The notes: generated by a model from the sequence alone, not told the origin. Shown: positions 1-8,923, numbered from the stretch's first letter. The stretch is 64,000 nucleotides of DNA from Streptomyces sp. LUP47B (GCF_001746295.1 NZ_MJAH01000001.1:584468-648467), one strand, 5' to 3'. Numbers and translations: made by a program.

Positions 1-171
1 CGCCCGCCACAGCGGCGTGTTCCCCTTCTCGTCCACGGCCTCCACAACGGCGTGGCGGGCCAACAGCTCGATGGCGATGTCCGCTCTCTGAGCGAAGTCG
101 GCGAGGATACGGTTACAGCGGATCTTCGCCGCCCGGCGGACGGCGAAGATCCGCGAATTGCTGTAAGCCAA
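1..171 (-). CDS. ankyrin-repeat protein, partial (runs off window start)
   Basis: The complement strand is open from the window edge to a TTG at 171, with a TAA stop two codons upstream of that TTG. The edge segment reads IELLARHAVVEAVDEKGN followed by TPLWRA, which matches an ankyrin-repeat turn (G-NTPLW-A). The segment before it does not look like a repeat and no Shine-Dalgarno sequence is visible, so the 5' end may be damaged and the gene may be a fragment. Ankyrin repeats mediate protein binding; no more specific role can be inferred. The rest lies outside the window. Confidence 0.45.
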   Translation of the reverse strand, partial: MAYSNSRIFAVRRAAKIRCNRILADFAQRADIAIELLARHAVVEAVDEKGNTPLWRA

Positions 172-587
172 CCCTTATCCGGCCGGTGGTCGCCGCGTCC
201 ACGCTCACACTTCACGGTCCGTACGGGCGCGGACAGTTGGCCAGGTCGGTGCCGCAGCAGACTCGGGGGGCTGCGGCACCGACCGACCCAGCCCGGCGCG
301 GCAGGAAGAACACGCCCCGGGGCATCCCGTGCCAGTGCCCCGCCATCCGGCCACCAGGCTGGGCCGATCGGGTGGACCGCAGCAGACCCGCGGGCTCATC
401 GATCGTGCCCCAGCGGAAGACTCCGAACATGTCACGCACCGCTGGTACCGGCGACCACTCTGCGTTCAACTCGGTCCGGCGGTGAGGTGGACGCCGTGGA
501 GAAACTGAGTCCCAGTGCCCGCATGAGCGGTGGAGAAACCAGGGAAATCGACCGTGTGTTCTGGCATTCGCCGGGCACGAGGAGCGA
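172..587. other. no recognisable gene
   Basis: All frames across this stretch are open only because of the high GC content. None has a convincing start with a ribosome site, and no domain was recognised. It probably holds the upstream region of the small gene at 603 and the damaged 5' side of the ankyrin gene. Confidence 0.4.
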
Positions 588-602
588 CGGAGGTTGATAA
601 CT

Positions 603-773
603 ATGGTTCCCCTGCTTGTCGTTCTTCTGCTGGCTCTGATCCTCTTCGGCGCGGGTTTCGCGCTGAAGGCACTGTGGTGGCTCGCGGTCATCGTGCTGGT
701 CGTGTGGCTGCTCGGTTTCGTCATGCGCTCCGCCGACACGGGCGGCCGCAAGGGCCGTTGGTATCGCTGGTAA
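603..773 (+). CDS. small hydrophobic membrane protein (56 aa)
   Basis: ATG at 603 follows GGAGG at 588-592 with about ten bases between, and the frame closes with TAA at 771. The product is 56 residues and almost wholly hydrophobic (MVPLLVVLLLALILFGAG, then a WW pair and a second hydrophobic run), ending in a short basic tail (GGRKGRWYRW). This matches a small membrane-protein family that is very common in Streptomyces and has no assigned function. It is monocistronic: a strong hairpin follows 18 bases after the stop. It should have one or two membrane segments. Confidence 0.85.
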   Translation: MVPLLVVLLLALILFGAGFALKALWWLAVIVLVVWLLGFVMRSADTGGRKGRWYRW

Positions 774-791
774 TCCACCACCCATCAGCGG

Positions 792-833
792 CATGCCTGT
801 GGGCTCCGGATGACACCGGAGCCCACAGGCATG
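792..833 (+). terminator. perfect 18-bp stem-loop terminator
   Basis: The arms 792-809 and 816-833 are perfectly complementary over 18 bp around a 6-base loop (ATGACA). The hairpin sits just after the stop of the small hydrophobic gene. There is no long T-run, which is normal for terminators in this genus. Confidence 0.85.
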
Positions 834-932
834 TCCCGGATCAGTACGTCTCGCCGGGTGAACAGTGGAACTACCACCTTTCCCGGAGCCGATCCTCATG
901 GCTGGGGCCCGGCCACTCAGTACATCCATCGC

Positions 933-1016
933 TCCGCCGCCCAAATCGTCGTCGATCCTCTCGTACAGAGCGGTCAGCAGGGCGTCCAGGTCTTCGTTCT
1001 TCACACAATGATCCAC
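933..1016 (-). pseudogene. IS982-type transposase, N-terminal fragment
   Basis: From a GTG at 1016 the complement strand reads VDHCVKNEDLDALLTALY and continues ERIDDDLGG. This resembles the N-terminus of IS982-family transposases from Streptomyces (DLDxLLTALYxKIDDxLG). After about 30 residues the similarity stops, and neither the expected RPPKL block nor the catalytic core is present. It is a short relic of an insertion sequence. No terminal inverted repeats were identified. Confidence 0.55.
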
Positions 1017-1187
1017 ATCACACCTCGGTCGACAACCTCACCAGGCGCATAACGGACGAGACCAGGCCCACCAGGCGAGGAACGCACTAGGACATCAAGG
1101 GCAATAATCTGCCTACTTCAAACGTCCTCTGAGGTCCGGCGCGTGAGACCGGAGGAGCCGCGAGGAGACGGCGGTTCAAGGAGTGGA

Positions 1188-1221
1188 CAGGGGCTCGGCG
1201 ACGATAGCCGTCGAGCCCCTG
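1188..1221 (-). terminator. hairpin after the FBP-domain gene
   Basis: CAGGGGCTCG (1188-1197) pairs with CGAGCCCCTG (1212-1221) around a 14-base loop. It lies directly downstream of the complement-strand gene that ends at 1228 and probably terminates the MFS-FBP operon. Confidence 0.65.
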
Positions 1222-1227
1222 CCGGCC

Positions 1228-1725
1228 TCAGTGGAAGACCCGCTCCACGAACGCGTCGAGGTTGCCGCGCAGGCGCTCGATCTGCTGCTCGACAGTGAGG
1301 GACTCCTCCATGCGCCCGCCCGGTGCCGCCTTCTTCCTGCCCCGTACGTACAACGAGCAGTCCAGGTCGGCGCAGATGTAGAGGCCCACCGAGTTGCCTT
1401 CGCGGCCGGCCGGGCCTGCCTTGGGGGCGGTCATGAGGGAGACGCCGCTGCCGGGATGCGTGGTCAGGCACAGCGAGCACAGGCTGCGGCGCAGGAAGCC
1501 GCGGTTGGCGGAAGCGAAGCGCAGGGACAGGCCGACGAGTTCACCGGCGCGTTCGACGACGAGATACCTGCGATCGGGCGCGGACAGATCGAACCAGCCC
1601 AGGAAGTCCAGGTCGTCCCAGTGGTCGAGGTCCGCCAGGTTCTTGGGCAGGGGGAGGCGTTTGGCCTCGCCCTTCGAGCAGTTGACGAACGAGGTACGGA
1701 TGTCGTGCTCGGTCAGGGGTTTCAT
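1228..1725 (-). CDS. FBP-domain (treble-clef zinc finger) protein
   Basis: The 165-aa product has the C-terminal FBP zinc-finger organisation: an N-terminal block (MKPLTEHDIRTSFVNCSKGE), the cysteine pair CSLC with nearby TTH at about residues 83-89, a GNSVGLYIC segment and a second cysteine in LDCSLYVR. In actinobacteria this family is known as EF-G-binding or FBP-like and is thought to act on translation or antibiotic tolerance; the function here is inferred from the family only. AAGGA lies 6 bases before the ATG. It is 51 bp downstream of the MFS gene and probably shares its transcript. A decayed second copy lies at 11578-11969. Confidence 0.8.
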   Translation of the reverse strand: MKPLTEHDIRTSFVNCSKGEAKRLPLPKNLADLDHWDDLDFLGWFDLSAPDRRYLVVERAGELVGLSLRFASANRGFLRRSLCSLCLTTHPGSGVSLMTAPKAGPAGREGNSVGLYICADLDCSLYVRGRKKAAPGGRMEESLTVEQQIERLRGNLDAFVERVFH

Positions 1726-1776
1726 GGAGGATCCTTCGGGGTGAGGTGGCCGGTGGCGGGACTCGACTCCGGCTCG

Positions 1777-3318
1777 CTAGGCCGGTGCGGCGTTTCCGGC
1801 GCGCTTCGGCGTCTTGCGCCGTACGGTGAGGCCCGCTACCAGGGCGGCGAGCAGCAGGACGCCTGCCGAGCAGCAGTAGGCGACGGAGAAGCCGTGCACC
1901 ATGCCTTCGTTGAGGGTCGCGCCGCCGTGGGCCGGATCGTGCAAGTGCGAGTGGAGGTAACGGCTGGCGGCGCCGGTGGCGATGGTGTTGAGCAGTACGG
2001 TGCCCAGCGAGGCGCCCATCTGCTGAACGGTGTTGAGGACAGCCGAGGCCACACCGGCGTCCTGCGCGGGCACGCCGGCGGTGGCCATCGCGTAGACCGG
2101 CATGAAGGTCAGGCCCATGCCCAGACCGAGCAGCAGCAGGGCGGGCAGCACATGCGGGACGTACTGCGCATGCACGGTCAGGCTGCTGAGCAGCACCATG
2201 CCGGCAGCGGCCAGCACCATGCCGGACGACATCAAGGTGCGCGGCGCCGCGCGTGGCAGCAGGCGGGCCGCGATCTGGGTCGCGCCGATGACGATGCCGG
2301 CCGAAATCGGGACGAAGGCCAGGCCGGTCCGCACCGGCGGGTAGCCGAGGACGACCTGCAGGTAGTACGTCAGGAACAGGAAGACACCGAACATGCCGAC
2401 GGTGGCCAAGCCCATCGTCGCGAGCGATCCGGCCCGGACACGGTCCTTGACGATGCGCAGCGGCAGCAGCGGGCTCGCCGCGCGGCTCTGCCACCACACG
2501 AAGGCGGCGAGCAAGATCACGCCGGCCAGGAGCAGCGTGAGCACCGACGGGCTCGTCCAGCCGCGAGGTTCGGCCTCGCTGAAGCCGTACACGAGGGCGA
2601 CTAGCCCGCCGCAGCCCAGCAGCGCGCCCGGCACGTCCAGGTGCCCGCCCCGGCGGCCGGAGCGGTCGCGCAGGAAGGCCGGGGCGCCGAGCAGGGCGGC
2701 CAGCGCGATGGGCACGTTGACGTACAGGGACCAGCGCCAGTTCAGGTACTCGGTCAGCAGACCGCCCACGATCAGCCCGACCGCGCTGCCGCCGCCGGCC
2801 AGCGCACCGTAGACCCCGAACGCCCTGGCCCGCTCCTTGGAGTCGGTGAACGTCGTCGTCAGCAGCGACAGGGCCGAGGGCGCCAGGACCGCCGCGAACG
2901 CACCTTGCAGGGCCCTCGCCGCGAACAGCATCCCTGGACCGGCCGCCGCGCCGCCCAGCGCGGAGGCCGCGGCGAACCCGGCCAGGCCGATGACGAAGGT
3001 GCGCCTGCGGCCCACCAGATCTGCGATCCGGCCGCCGAGCAGCAGCAGCCCGCCGAAGGCCAGCGTGTAGGCGGTGATCACCCACTGCCTGTCGGCGTCC
3101 GACATGCCGAGAGCGCGCTGGGCGGAGGGCAGCGCGATGTTCACGATGGTGCCGTCAAGGATCACCATCAGCTGGGCGAGGGCGATGACGGCCAGCGCCC
3201 ACCAGCGCTTCGGATCCGGTGTCGGAGTCGCGGTGGGAACCTCGCGGTTCGGGGAACGGTCGGTGGCCGTGGAAGGGGTGGACGGGAGGGATTCCCCTCC
3301 GCGACGTTTCTTGCTCAT
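1777..3318 (-). CDS. MFS transporter, DHA2 (14-TM drug:H+ antiporter) type
   Basis: The 513-aa protein starts at MSKKRRGGE, with a hydrophilic N-terminal tail of about 35 residues. Membrane segments begin at WALAVIALAQLMVILDGTI, and the DHA2 motif LDGTIVNIALPS follows, then GGRIADLVGRRR (MFS motif A). Length and about 14 hydrophobic stretches fit the DHA2 group of multidrug exporters such as the Streptomyces LfrA/QacA-like proteins. The substrate cannot be read from sequence. The start at 3318 was chosen because the upstream extension is poor coding sequence; an in-frame GTG lies three codons earlier. No cognate TetR gene is adjacent. The FBP gene follows in the same direction. Confidence 0.88.
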   Translation of the reverse strand: MSKKRRGGESLPSTPSTATDRSPNREVPTATPTPDPKRWWALAVIALAQLMVILDGTIVNIALPSAQRALGMSDADRQWVITAYTLAFGGLLLLGGRIADLVGRRRTFVIGLAGFAAASALGGAAAGPGMLFAARALQGAFAAVLAPSALSLLTTTFTDSKERARAFGVYGALAGGGSAVGLIVGGLLTEYLNWRWSLYVNVPIALAALLGAPAFLRDRSGRRGGHLDVPGALLGCGGLVALVYGFSEAEPRGWTSPSVLTLLLAGVILLAAFVWWQSRAASPLLPLRIVKDRVRAGSLATMGLATVGMFGVFLFLTYYLQVVLGYPPVRTGLAFVPISAGIVIGATQIAARLLPRAAPRTLMSSGMVLAAAGMVLLSSLTVHAQYVPHVLPALLLLGLGMGLTFMPVYAMATAGVPAQDAGVASAVLNTVQQMGASLGTVLLNTIATGAASRYLHSHLHDPAHGGATLNEGMVHGFSVAYCCSAGVLLLAALVAGLTVRRKTPKRAGNAAPA

Positions 3319-3959
3319 GGCGATCACGCACGTTTCGTGTCGAAGTGCTGTCGAGACAGCCGGCCAGGGACGGTCGCAGTGGTGACGACGGGCCGGTGTA
3401 CGCAGCACGGGGACACGGCATGGCGGTGGGGCAGCGGGAACCGCGGACAGCACCCGGGGCCTGCCTCACCAGCCGCGTGTCACTCACGTCGGCGCTCTTG
3501 CTGGTCCTGAGGCGGAGAGTGCCGAGATCACGGTGACCAGCAAAAGAAGGGCCCGTCTTCGGGCACGCGCCCCCGCGGCCCCCGCGGCGACGAACCGCGC
3601 AGGCCAGGACATCTCGTGACGCGGCATCTCAGGAAGATGCCGAAGACAAGAAACAAGAAGGGGGAAGAGTTACCGCGCGCCGCAGAGGAGGGAGGGCACA
3701 CGGCCGGAGGCAACTATGGCCGCAACGCATTCGGCACGGTCCATGTCTCTCGCCTCCTTCCGGGCAGGGCACGCGGTGCGTGTCGACGCCGAGCGCGCCG
3801 AGCGGGGCGGCAGGGAATCTGCCGCGCGAAATCCCGGACAGGATATCCCATCGACGCCGGCGCGCGACCGGAATTGCCGCCCGCCCGAGCTGGGGGAAGA
3901 GGTGGTGCCAACCCCGGGCCGGGAGTACGGGCGGGAAGCCGTTGACGATGTCTGACAGC
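3319..3959. other. intergenic, no recognisable gene
   Basis: The stretch contains the MFS upstream region and several GC-driven open frames with no domain or ribosome site. A short hairpin (GCCCG-TCTT-CGGGC) lies near 3550-3563. Nothing else was supported. Confidence 0.4.
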
Positions 3960-4215
3960 ACGACGAGTTCGGCCGATGCGCCCTCGTGCACCGGTCCTCA
4001 TGGTGGCCAGGAGGTGGGGGAACCATGCCAGGTCGAGCTGACCAGAGGCGCCCAGAGTCGGCGGCCTTGGCCACGACGGCCAGTGCCTCCTCGGTGATCC
4101 GGGGCAGGTCGAGGATCACCACGTCGGCCGTGGGCGTTCCGGGCCGTATCTCGTCGACGGTGGGGACAGCCGCCACGACCCGCGTCCGCATGCAATCGAT
4201 GGTCTGCTTCGCCAA
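3960..4215 (-). pseudogene. possible decayed response-regulator-like gene
   Basis: The complement strand from 4215 reads VVAAVPTVDEIRPGTPTADV followed by VILDL. This resembles the receiver segment of Streptomyces LuxR-type regulators (xVVAAVPTVDEL...DVVxLDL). About 30 residues later the frame becomes proline-rich and uninformative, and no DNA-binding domain follows in any frame. It is best read as a decayed relic; the family assignment is tentative. Confidence 0.3.
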
Positions 4216-4311
4216 GCCCGCTCGCGTGATCGCCTAATTCGAGACCGTCCCCTACTCGGTCGTTCATAGGCACAGTCCCCATCCGGGGCCCCAAGAAGGA
4301 AGCCGTGCACC

Positions 4312-5081
4312 GGGTCGCGATCGCTGCGCCGCCGATACGGAGGAGGCCGAGCGAAGCGCCGGCGGTGCCACCGGCGTCCAACGACGCGCCAAGCTCGGCG
4401 TGTCATGCCCGACACCACCTCGGTCCCAGCGCTGGGAGCAGCAGGACGCCCGAGGTCTGAAGGCTGTCTTCAACCACGCGGGCGTACCGGTCGACATCCG
4501 CAACGTCGGCGGCATCCGGGACCTGTTCGTGCGGTTCGTCGACGAGATGATCGCGGAAGGGGCGCGGGTTCTCATGATTACCAACCGGACTCACCGTCGG
4601 GCAAGGCGGTGCTCACCAAGGCCAAGGCTGCGGGCGTCCGGACGATCGACTACGACCGGTTCACCTTCAATGGTGACGCCGACTACTACGTCTCCAACGA
4701 CGGCATCGCCAACGCCGATATCGGCGTACTCAAGAGGAACGGTCTCAACGGTCAGGTGCCGGTCACCGGCCAGGACACCACTGTGCAGGGGCTGCAGCAC
4801 ATCCTGGCCGGTGACCAGCGCATGACCGTCTGCAAGGACATCGAACCGGAGGCCGAGCGCGCCCCCGGAACTCGCCGTCACGCTCTTCAACGGGGGCGTC
4901 CCAGCGGTCGCCGACCAGGTGAAGAACCCCCGAGTCGGGCGCCTATCCACCATTCGTCAAGCTCACGCCGGACGCGATCACCAAGACCTCCATCGGGAAG
5001 GTCACCGATGCCGGTTTCGTCCCCCGGGCCGACATCTGTAGCCAGACGTACGCCCGGCTGTGCGCGGAAGCCGGAATCTGA
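4312..5081 (+). pseudogene. xylose-type ABC substrate-binding protein, frameshifted and internally deleted
   Basis: Four pieces of one protein occur in order in shifting frames: a lipoprotein N-terminus after a lipobox-like Cys (CAADTEEAERSAGGATG), RWEQQDARGLKAVFNHAGVP, then SGKAVLTKAKAAGVRTIDYD with FNGDADYYVS, then NDGIANADIGVLKRNGLNG and VPVTGQDTTVQGLQHILAGD, and finally ESGAYPPFVKLTPDAITK through ADICSQTYARLC to a TGA at 5081. These are hallmarks of XylF-like periplasmic sugar-binding lipoproteins. Frame changes occur near 4583, 4860 and 4930. About 100 residues are missing between YYVS and NDGIANAD. The signal peptide is not recognisable and no permease or ATPase is adjacent. Confidence 0.8.
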
Positions 5082-5155
5082 AGCCAAGGGTTTGGCACGT
5101 CGCCACGGAGGACGTCACAACTGACTTGACCAACTGGTGAACTGAGTTCCGATGT

Positions 5156-5186
5156 TTGACCATGCCCTCGGGGCAGGGTATGCAAT
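5156..5186 (+). promoter_or_regulatory. MerR-type promoter/operator, site 1 (before first merR gene)
   Basis: TTGACC (5156-5161) and TGCAAT (5181-5186) are separated by 19 bp, the over-long spacer typical of MerR-controlled promoters. The spacer carries the palindrome TGCCC-TCG-GGGCA at 5163-5175. The start codon follows the -10 box by only six bases, so the mRNA is probably leaderless. Four other sites in the window have the same architecture. Confidence 0.75.
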
Positions 5187-5192
5187 TGCGGC

Positions 5193-6011
5193 ATGGATTC
5201 GCAGGGCGGGTGGAGCACACGCGAGCTGGCCGAGCTGGCTGGCACGACGCTGAAGACGGTGCGGTATTACCACCGGATCGGATTGCTGACGGAGCCGGAC
5301 CGTGGGGCCAACGGATACAAGCACTACCAGGTCGCCCATCTGATCCGGCTGTTGAGGATCCGCCGTCTGGTGGCTCTGGGCGTACCGCTGGCCGACATCC
5401 CCACGCTCGACGAATCAGAGGAGGACGCCGAGCGGATACTCCGGGCTCTCGACGCCGAGCTGGCGGCGAGCATCGAGCGGCAGCAGCGGATGCGCGCGGA
5501 TCTGGCCGGGTCGTTGCGGCATCTCGACCCGGCCGAGCTGCCACCGACTTTCCGGGAGATCTCCGGTGATCTGTCGGAGTTTCATCGGGCGTTCGCGTTG
5601 CTGGGTTCCCGGATCCACGATCCCTGGGTGGCGGCTCTCCTGAGGGGAGCACTGGCGACGCCGCGTACGGATGTCGGTAGGGAGTTCGACGCTCTCACCG
5701 AGGAGGCGAGCGGTCAGGTCCGGCAGGACCTGGCCGAGCGCTACGCCCCGGAAGTGGCGCGCGAGCAACGGAGCGAACCGCGCCTGACGGATCCGGCGAA
5801 ACGCGGAGCGGCGGGTGGTGATCCCCGCAACTGGTCGCTCTTCCTCCAGGGAGTTCCCGAGCTGTACAACCCGGCCCAGATCGATGTTCTGCGGCGCATC
5901 AGCGCGATCCTCCGCAAGAGGTCTGACTTGGTCTCCCCTGAGCAGTCGGATTCGAGCGAGCCGGAACCCCGTCGTGGGCCGGATTCCGGCCAGTCCGCTG
6001 ACACTGGGTGA
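5193..6011 (+). CDS. MerR-family transcriptional regulator (first copy)
   Basis: The 272-aa protein begins with a MerR winged-helix domain at residues 7-75 (WSTRELAELAGTTLKTVRYY, then HRIGLLTEPDRGANGYKHY), followed by a coiled segment and an uncharacterised C-terminal effector domain of about 180 residues with no metal-binding cysteines. It therefore probably senses an organic ligand rather than a metal. The ATG is six bases after a promoter of MerR type, which implies a leaderless and self-regulated transcript. It is paralogous to the regulator at 6439-7200; the two share the N-terminal block and a C-terminal motif around ELxNxAQxDVLRR. Confidence 0.88.
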   Translation: MDSQGGWSTRELAELAGTTLKTVRYYHRIGLLTEPDRGANGYKHYQVAHLIRLLRIRRLVALGVPLADIPTLDESEEDAERILRALDAELAASIERQQRMRADLAGSLRHLDPAELPPTFREISGDLSEFHRAFALLGSRIHDPWVAALLRGALATPRTDVGREFDALTEEASGQVRQDLAERYAPEVAREQRSEPRLTDPAKRGAAGGDPRNWSLFLQGVPELYNPAQIDVLRRISAILRKRSDLVSPEQSDSSEPEPRRGPDSGQSADTG

Positions 6012-6182
6012 GACGCGATCGTGCCCGGCCGGTTCGAGTCCGATCCGCGGACGGCGGCCCGGGCGGTGGCCGGCAGAGGGGGAGGGTTGTGGGGACGGCG
6101 CGGCGGACGCGGCCGGCCCGGCGATCGCAAGCCCAGCGGCGGTCGGCAATGCAACGCTCATCATGGCGACAGCTTTGGTCAT
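6012..6182 (-). pseudogene. truncated secreted protein (signal peptide stub)
   Basis: AAGGAGACGACC precedes an ATG at 6182. The frame opens with a convincing signal peptide (MTKAVAMMSVALPTAAGLAI, then AGPAASAAP) and a Pro/Ser-rich stretch, but no mature domain follows. The frame simply runs antisense into the merR gene. It appears to be a gene 5' end cut off by rearrangement. It could still express a short secreted peptide. Confidence 0.4.
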
Positions 6183-6401
6183 GGTCGTCTCCTTGTTCGG
6201 TCGTCGAGCACGATCTCCGGTCCGGTCTCCCCCTGCGTCGCCCAGGAGCGCAGTCGGCGTTGTGGTGGGCGGAGCGCCTGCCTCTGCCATGCCGCCCCAA
6301 ACGTGCGATCGCGACAAACGGTTCACGAGTCACGGGAGGGCGACTTCGTGGTCAGGTGGACCTGTTTCGCTCTCCGTCAGTCGCTTTGGGCTTTGGCGAC
6401 C

Positions 6402-6432
6402 TTGACTGTGCCGTAGGGGCATGGGGTGGAAT
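6402..6432 (+). promoter_or_regulatory. MerR-type promoter/operator, site 2 (before second merR gene)
   Basis: TTGACT (6402-6407), 19-bp spacer, TGGAAT (6427-6432). The spacer palindrome is TGCCG-TAG-GGGCA at 6409-6421. The GTG at 6439 follows the -10 box by six bases, exactly as at site 1. Confidence 0.7.
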
Positions 6433-6438
6433 TCCCCG

Positions 6439-7200
6439 GTGCAGAAGAACCTCGGATGGAGCACTCGTGAGGTGGCCGAGCTCGCGGGCACGACGCTGAA
6501 GACTGTCCGGCATTACCACAACGTCGGGCTGTTGGAGGAGCCGGAACGCCTGCCGAACGGCTACAAAAGGTACACATTCAATCATTTGGTACGGCTGCTG
6601 TGGATTCGTTGGCTCGTGGGCCTCGGCATGCCGCTGGCCCGCATTGCTGCGATGGACGAGTCGGACGAGGGCGTAGCGAAGCTGTTCCGCACCATCGACG
6701 ACCAACTCGCGGCGGGTATCGAGCGCCAGCGGGACGTGCGTACGGAACTTGCCGCGATCTTGCGGCATCGTGCTCTGCTTGATCTGCCGTCGGGCTTCGG
6801 CGACGTCACCACGGACCTGTCCGAGCCCGGGCGGACCTTCCTGCTGATCTGCTCGCGGGTCCTCGAGCCCGCTGTCCTGGAGGCGCTACGGGAAGTGCAC
6901 AAGTTCCCGCGCTCCGAGGTGAGACGTGAGTTCGACGAGCTCACTGATGAGGCCGATGACAGGTACCGGCAAAGCGTGGCCGAACGTTTCGTCGTCGAGG
7001 TCGTGCAGGAGCAGCAGGACTATCCCCTGCTGCGTGATCTGGGCGAGCGGGCGGCGTCGGGCGAGGATCCGCACCTGACCGCAGTACTGAGGCGGGGGGC
7101 CATCGAACTGCACAACGCGGCGCAGTTGGACGTCCTGCGGCGGATGAACGCCATCGTCTACCCCAAAGGCAAGGTTACGACGCCACCCCCTACCGGCTGA
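6439..7200 (+). CDS. MerR-family transcriptional regulator (second copy)
   Basis: Read from GTG 6439 the protein is 253 aa, and its N-terminus (VQKNLGWSTREVAELAGTTL) aligns without gap to that of the first MerR regulator. An upstream in-frame ATG at 6421 lies inside the promoter, so it was rejected as start. The HTH is followed by a coiled helix and a C-terminal domain related to the first copy (IELHNAAQLDVLRRMNAI). No cysteine-based metal site is present. It is probably leaderless and self-regulated. Two close regulators with near-identical operators suggest either cross-regulation or division of two signals over one target set. Confidence 0.87.
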   Translation: MQKNLGWSTREVAELAGTTLKTVRHYHNVGLLEEPERLPNGYKRYTFNHLVRLLWIRWLVGLGMPLARIAAMDESDEGVAKLFRTIDDQLAAGIERQRDVRTELAAILRHRALLDLPSGFGDVTTDLSEPGRTFLLICSRVLEPAVLEALREVHKFPRSEVRREFDELTDEADDRYRQSVAERFVVEVVQEQQDYPLLRDLGERAASGEDPHLTAVLRRGAIELHNAAQLDVLRRMNAIVYPKGKVTTPPPTG

Positions 7201-7274
7201 TGAAATCCCCCTGGCTGCGCACAACAAGGGCGGCAGGCGATGCTCAGCGATCGAAAGGAATGTCAATGACGGAG

Positions 7275-8246
7275 TCAAGCCGTCTGCGCGACCGGCAGGG
7301 AGGAGACGAAGAGCCTCTTGTCACGCAGCATCGCCCAGAGGACGTCAGCCCGTCGGCGGGTGAGCGCGAGCAGCGCCTGGGTGTGCAGCAGCCCCTCGGC
7401 GTGCTTCCTGAGGTAGCGGTCCCGGGACTGGCCGGGGCGCATCATCGCCGTTTGGGCGGCCAGGTAAAAGGCGTGCCTCAGGCGCCGGTTGTGGCGCTTG
7501 GGCCGGCGATAACTGCCAGTGCGGCGGCCGGAGTCCCGGGCCACGGGGGCCAGGCCCGCGTGGGAGGCGAGGCGGCCGGCATCGCGGTAGCCGGACAGGT
7601 CGCCGACGATGGCAACGAACTCTGCCCCGAGGATGGGACCCATGCCGGCATGGACTCGATGATCTCGCTGGCTGTCAGGCGCCTGACGCCGATCCGCCGT
7701 TGGGTGGCCGGGGTCTGGTACTCGGTCAACATGATGACCGGGCCCTTCACCGCGGAGTATCGAAGGTTCGCTCCAGCACCGGGCAGATGCCCATGAGCAG
7801 GTCCCGGAACGGTTGATCAGCTGGACGCGGTCGGCGATCAGGTCGGCCCGGTAGTTGGTCACCACCTGCAGCGCGGAGACGAGCCCTGGTGGTGTGTCCG
7901 GCGGGGCGAAGTCCTGTCGCATGCGGGCCTGATCAGCGATGACGCGGGCGTCCTTGGCGTCGGTCCTTCCCTCGCCCCGGTAAGCGCCGGACACGCGGAT
8001 GACCGTCCGGCCGGGCATGTGGACGACCTGCTGGTCGTTCACGATCAGCAGGGCCACCAACAGCGTGCAAGCCCGGCCGGAGATGGCCACCGCCCACCGC
8101 ACCTCGTCGGCCCGCTCGCTGGCGGTCTCGACGAGAGTGAGGATCTCGGCCTCGTCGTTGATCACCTTCGTCGAGAACAGCGTCTCGCCGTCGGCGTCGA
8201 CCCCAACCGCCCAGTGACGCCCCTTGCCGGCGTCGATGCCGACCAT
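7275..8246 (-). pseudogene. IS110-family transposase, frameshifted and internally deleted
   Basis: The N-terminal DEDD-type block (MVGIDAGKGRHWAVGVDADG) and the C-terminal transposase_20 block (GMGPILGAEFVAIVGDLSGY, ASHAGLAPVARDSGRRTG) are clear. Between them the reading shifts to another frame (KGPVIMLTEYQTPATQRRIG) and about 65 residues usually found before EIIESMP are absent. IS110 elements lack terminal inverted repeats, so ends cannot be set precisely. The element sits between the second merR gene and the Dabb gene and has probably split what was once a tighter regulon cluster. Confidence 0.85.
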
Positions 8247-8480
8247 GTCCGCGTGTGAGGCGTGCTCAAGCCCGTCGCTCCGTTCCACCGTGACCAGCGC
8301 CTTCATGGCCCGAGGAACACTCCGCCGACAGGTCCCCAACCAGCGATGACCGCAGTTCTCAATCAGTGGTCGGAGCGTCCCGGAGGACCAGGCGGCCATT
8401 TCTTTCGAGGCATCAGCGGCAAGCAACCATCAGCCATACCCGGTCCTCCCGGACCGGCCAGCATTCTTTAGGGAGGGGCC

Positions 8481-8864
8481 ATGATCTATCACCACAACCG
8501 GATCACCTTCAGGGCCGGGGTCACCGCAGAGCAACGGGAGGAAGGGCTCGAGTATTTGCGTGCTCAGGGCCGGATTGACGCCGTGAAGTCCTTCGTAGTC
8601 GGCAAAGAGGTGGGCGGCGACTACTCGTGGGGGGCCGTCTTCGTCATCGAGAACCTCGACGACTACTGGGACTATCTGACCGATCCGGCACACGTACGCA
8701 CCATCGAGTTCGGTGCATCCTTGCTCGAAAGCCTCGTCACGTACGACACCACCGATGACCCTGACCCGGAGATCGGCGAGAAGATTGCCCTTTTGCAGGA
8801 ACGGTTCGCGAAGCAGCCCGAATCGGATCCGCTCGCGAGGGAACTGCCGTCGTACAAGGCTTGA
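8481..8864 (+). CDS. Dabb (stress-responsive A/B barrel) domain protein
   Basis: GGGAGGGGCC immediately precedes the ATG. The 127-aa product has the Dabb pattern: MIYHHNRITFRAGVT, a long helix (EEGLEYLRAQGRIDAVKSFV), a GxDYSWGAVFVIENLDDYWD strand-helix and a DPAHVR motif. Dabb proteins are dimeric ferredoxin-like barrels; some are cyclases or isomerases, many have unknown function. The stop codon lies within the -35 box of the MerR-type promoter for the next gene, so the two transcription units abut. No MerR box precedes this gene itself. Confidence 0.75.
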   Translation: MIYHHNRITFRAGVTAEQREEGLEYLRAQGRIDAVKSFVVGKEVGGDYSWGAVFVIENLDDYWDYLTDPAHVRTIEFGASLLESLVTYDTTDDPDPEIGEKIALLQERFAKQPESDPLARELPSYKA

Positions 8865-8891
8865 CCGTGCCCCACGGGCATCATTTTCAAT
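8861..8891 (+). promoter_or_regulatory. MerR-type promoter/operator, site 3 (before first S33 peptidase)
   Basis: TTGACC (8861-8866), 19-bp spacer, TTCAAT (8886-8891). The spacer palindrome TGCCC-CAC-GGGCA occupies 8868-8880. The downstream gene has a short leader of roughly 25 bases with GGAGAAGG before its ATG. Confidence 0.75.
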
Positions 8892-8923
8892 GATCGAATC
8901 TCATTGCAACGTCTGGAGAAGGA

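Noticed and set aside
3596..3945. Plus-strand frame between the MFS gene and the response-regulator relic
   Set aside because: It is a basic, low-complexity frame with no start signal or recognisable motif; overlapping frames on both strands are equally open.
6421..6438. ATG 6421 as start of the second MerR protein
   Set aside because: It lies inside the predicted promoter; GTG 6439 gives an N-terminus that aligns without gap to the paralogue and the same distance to the -10 box.
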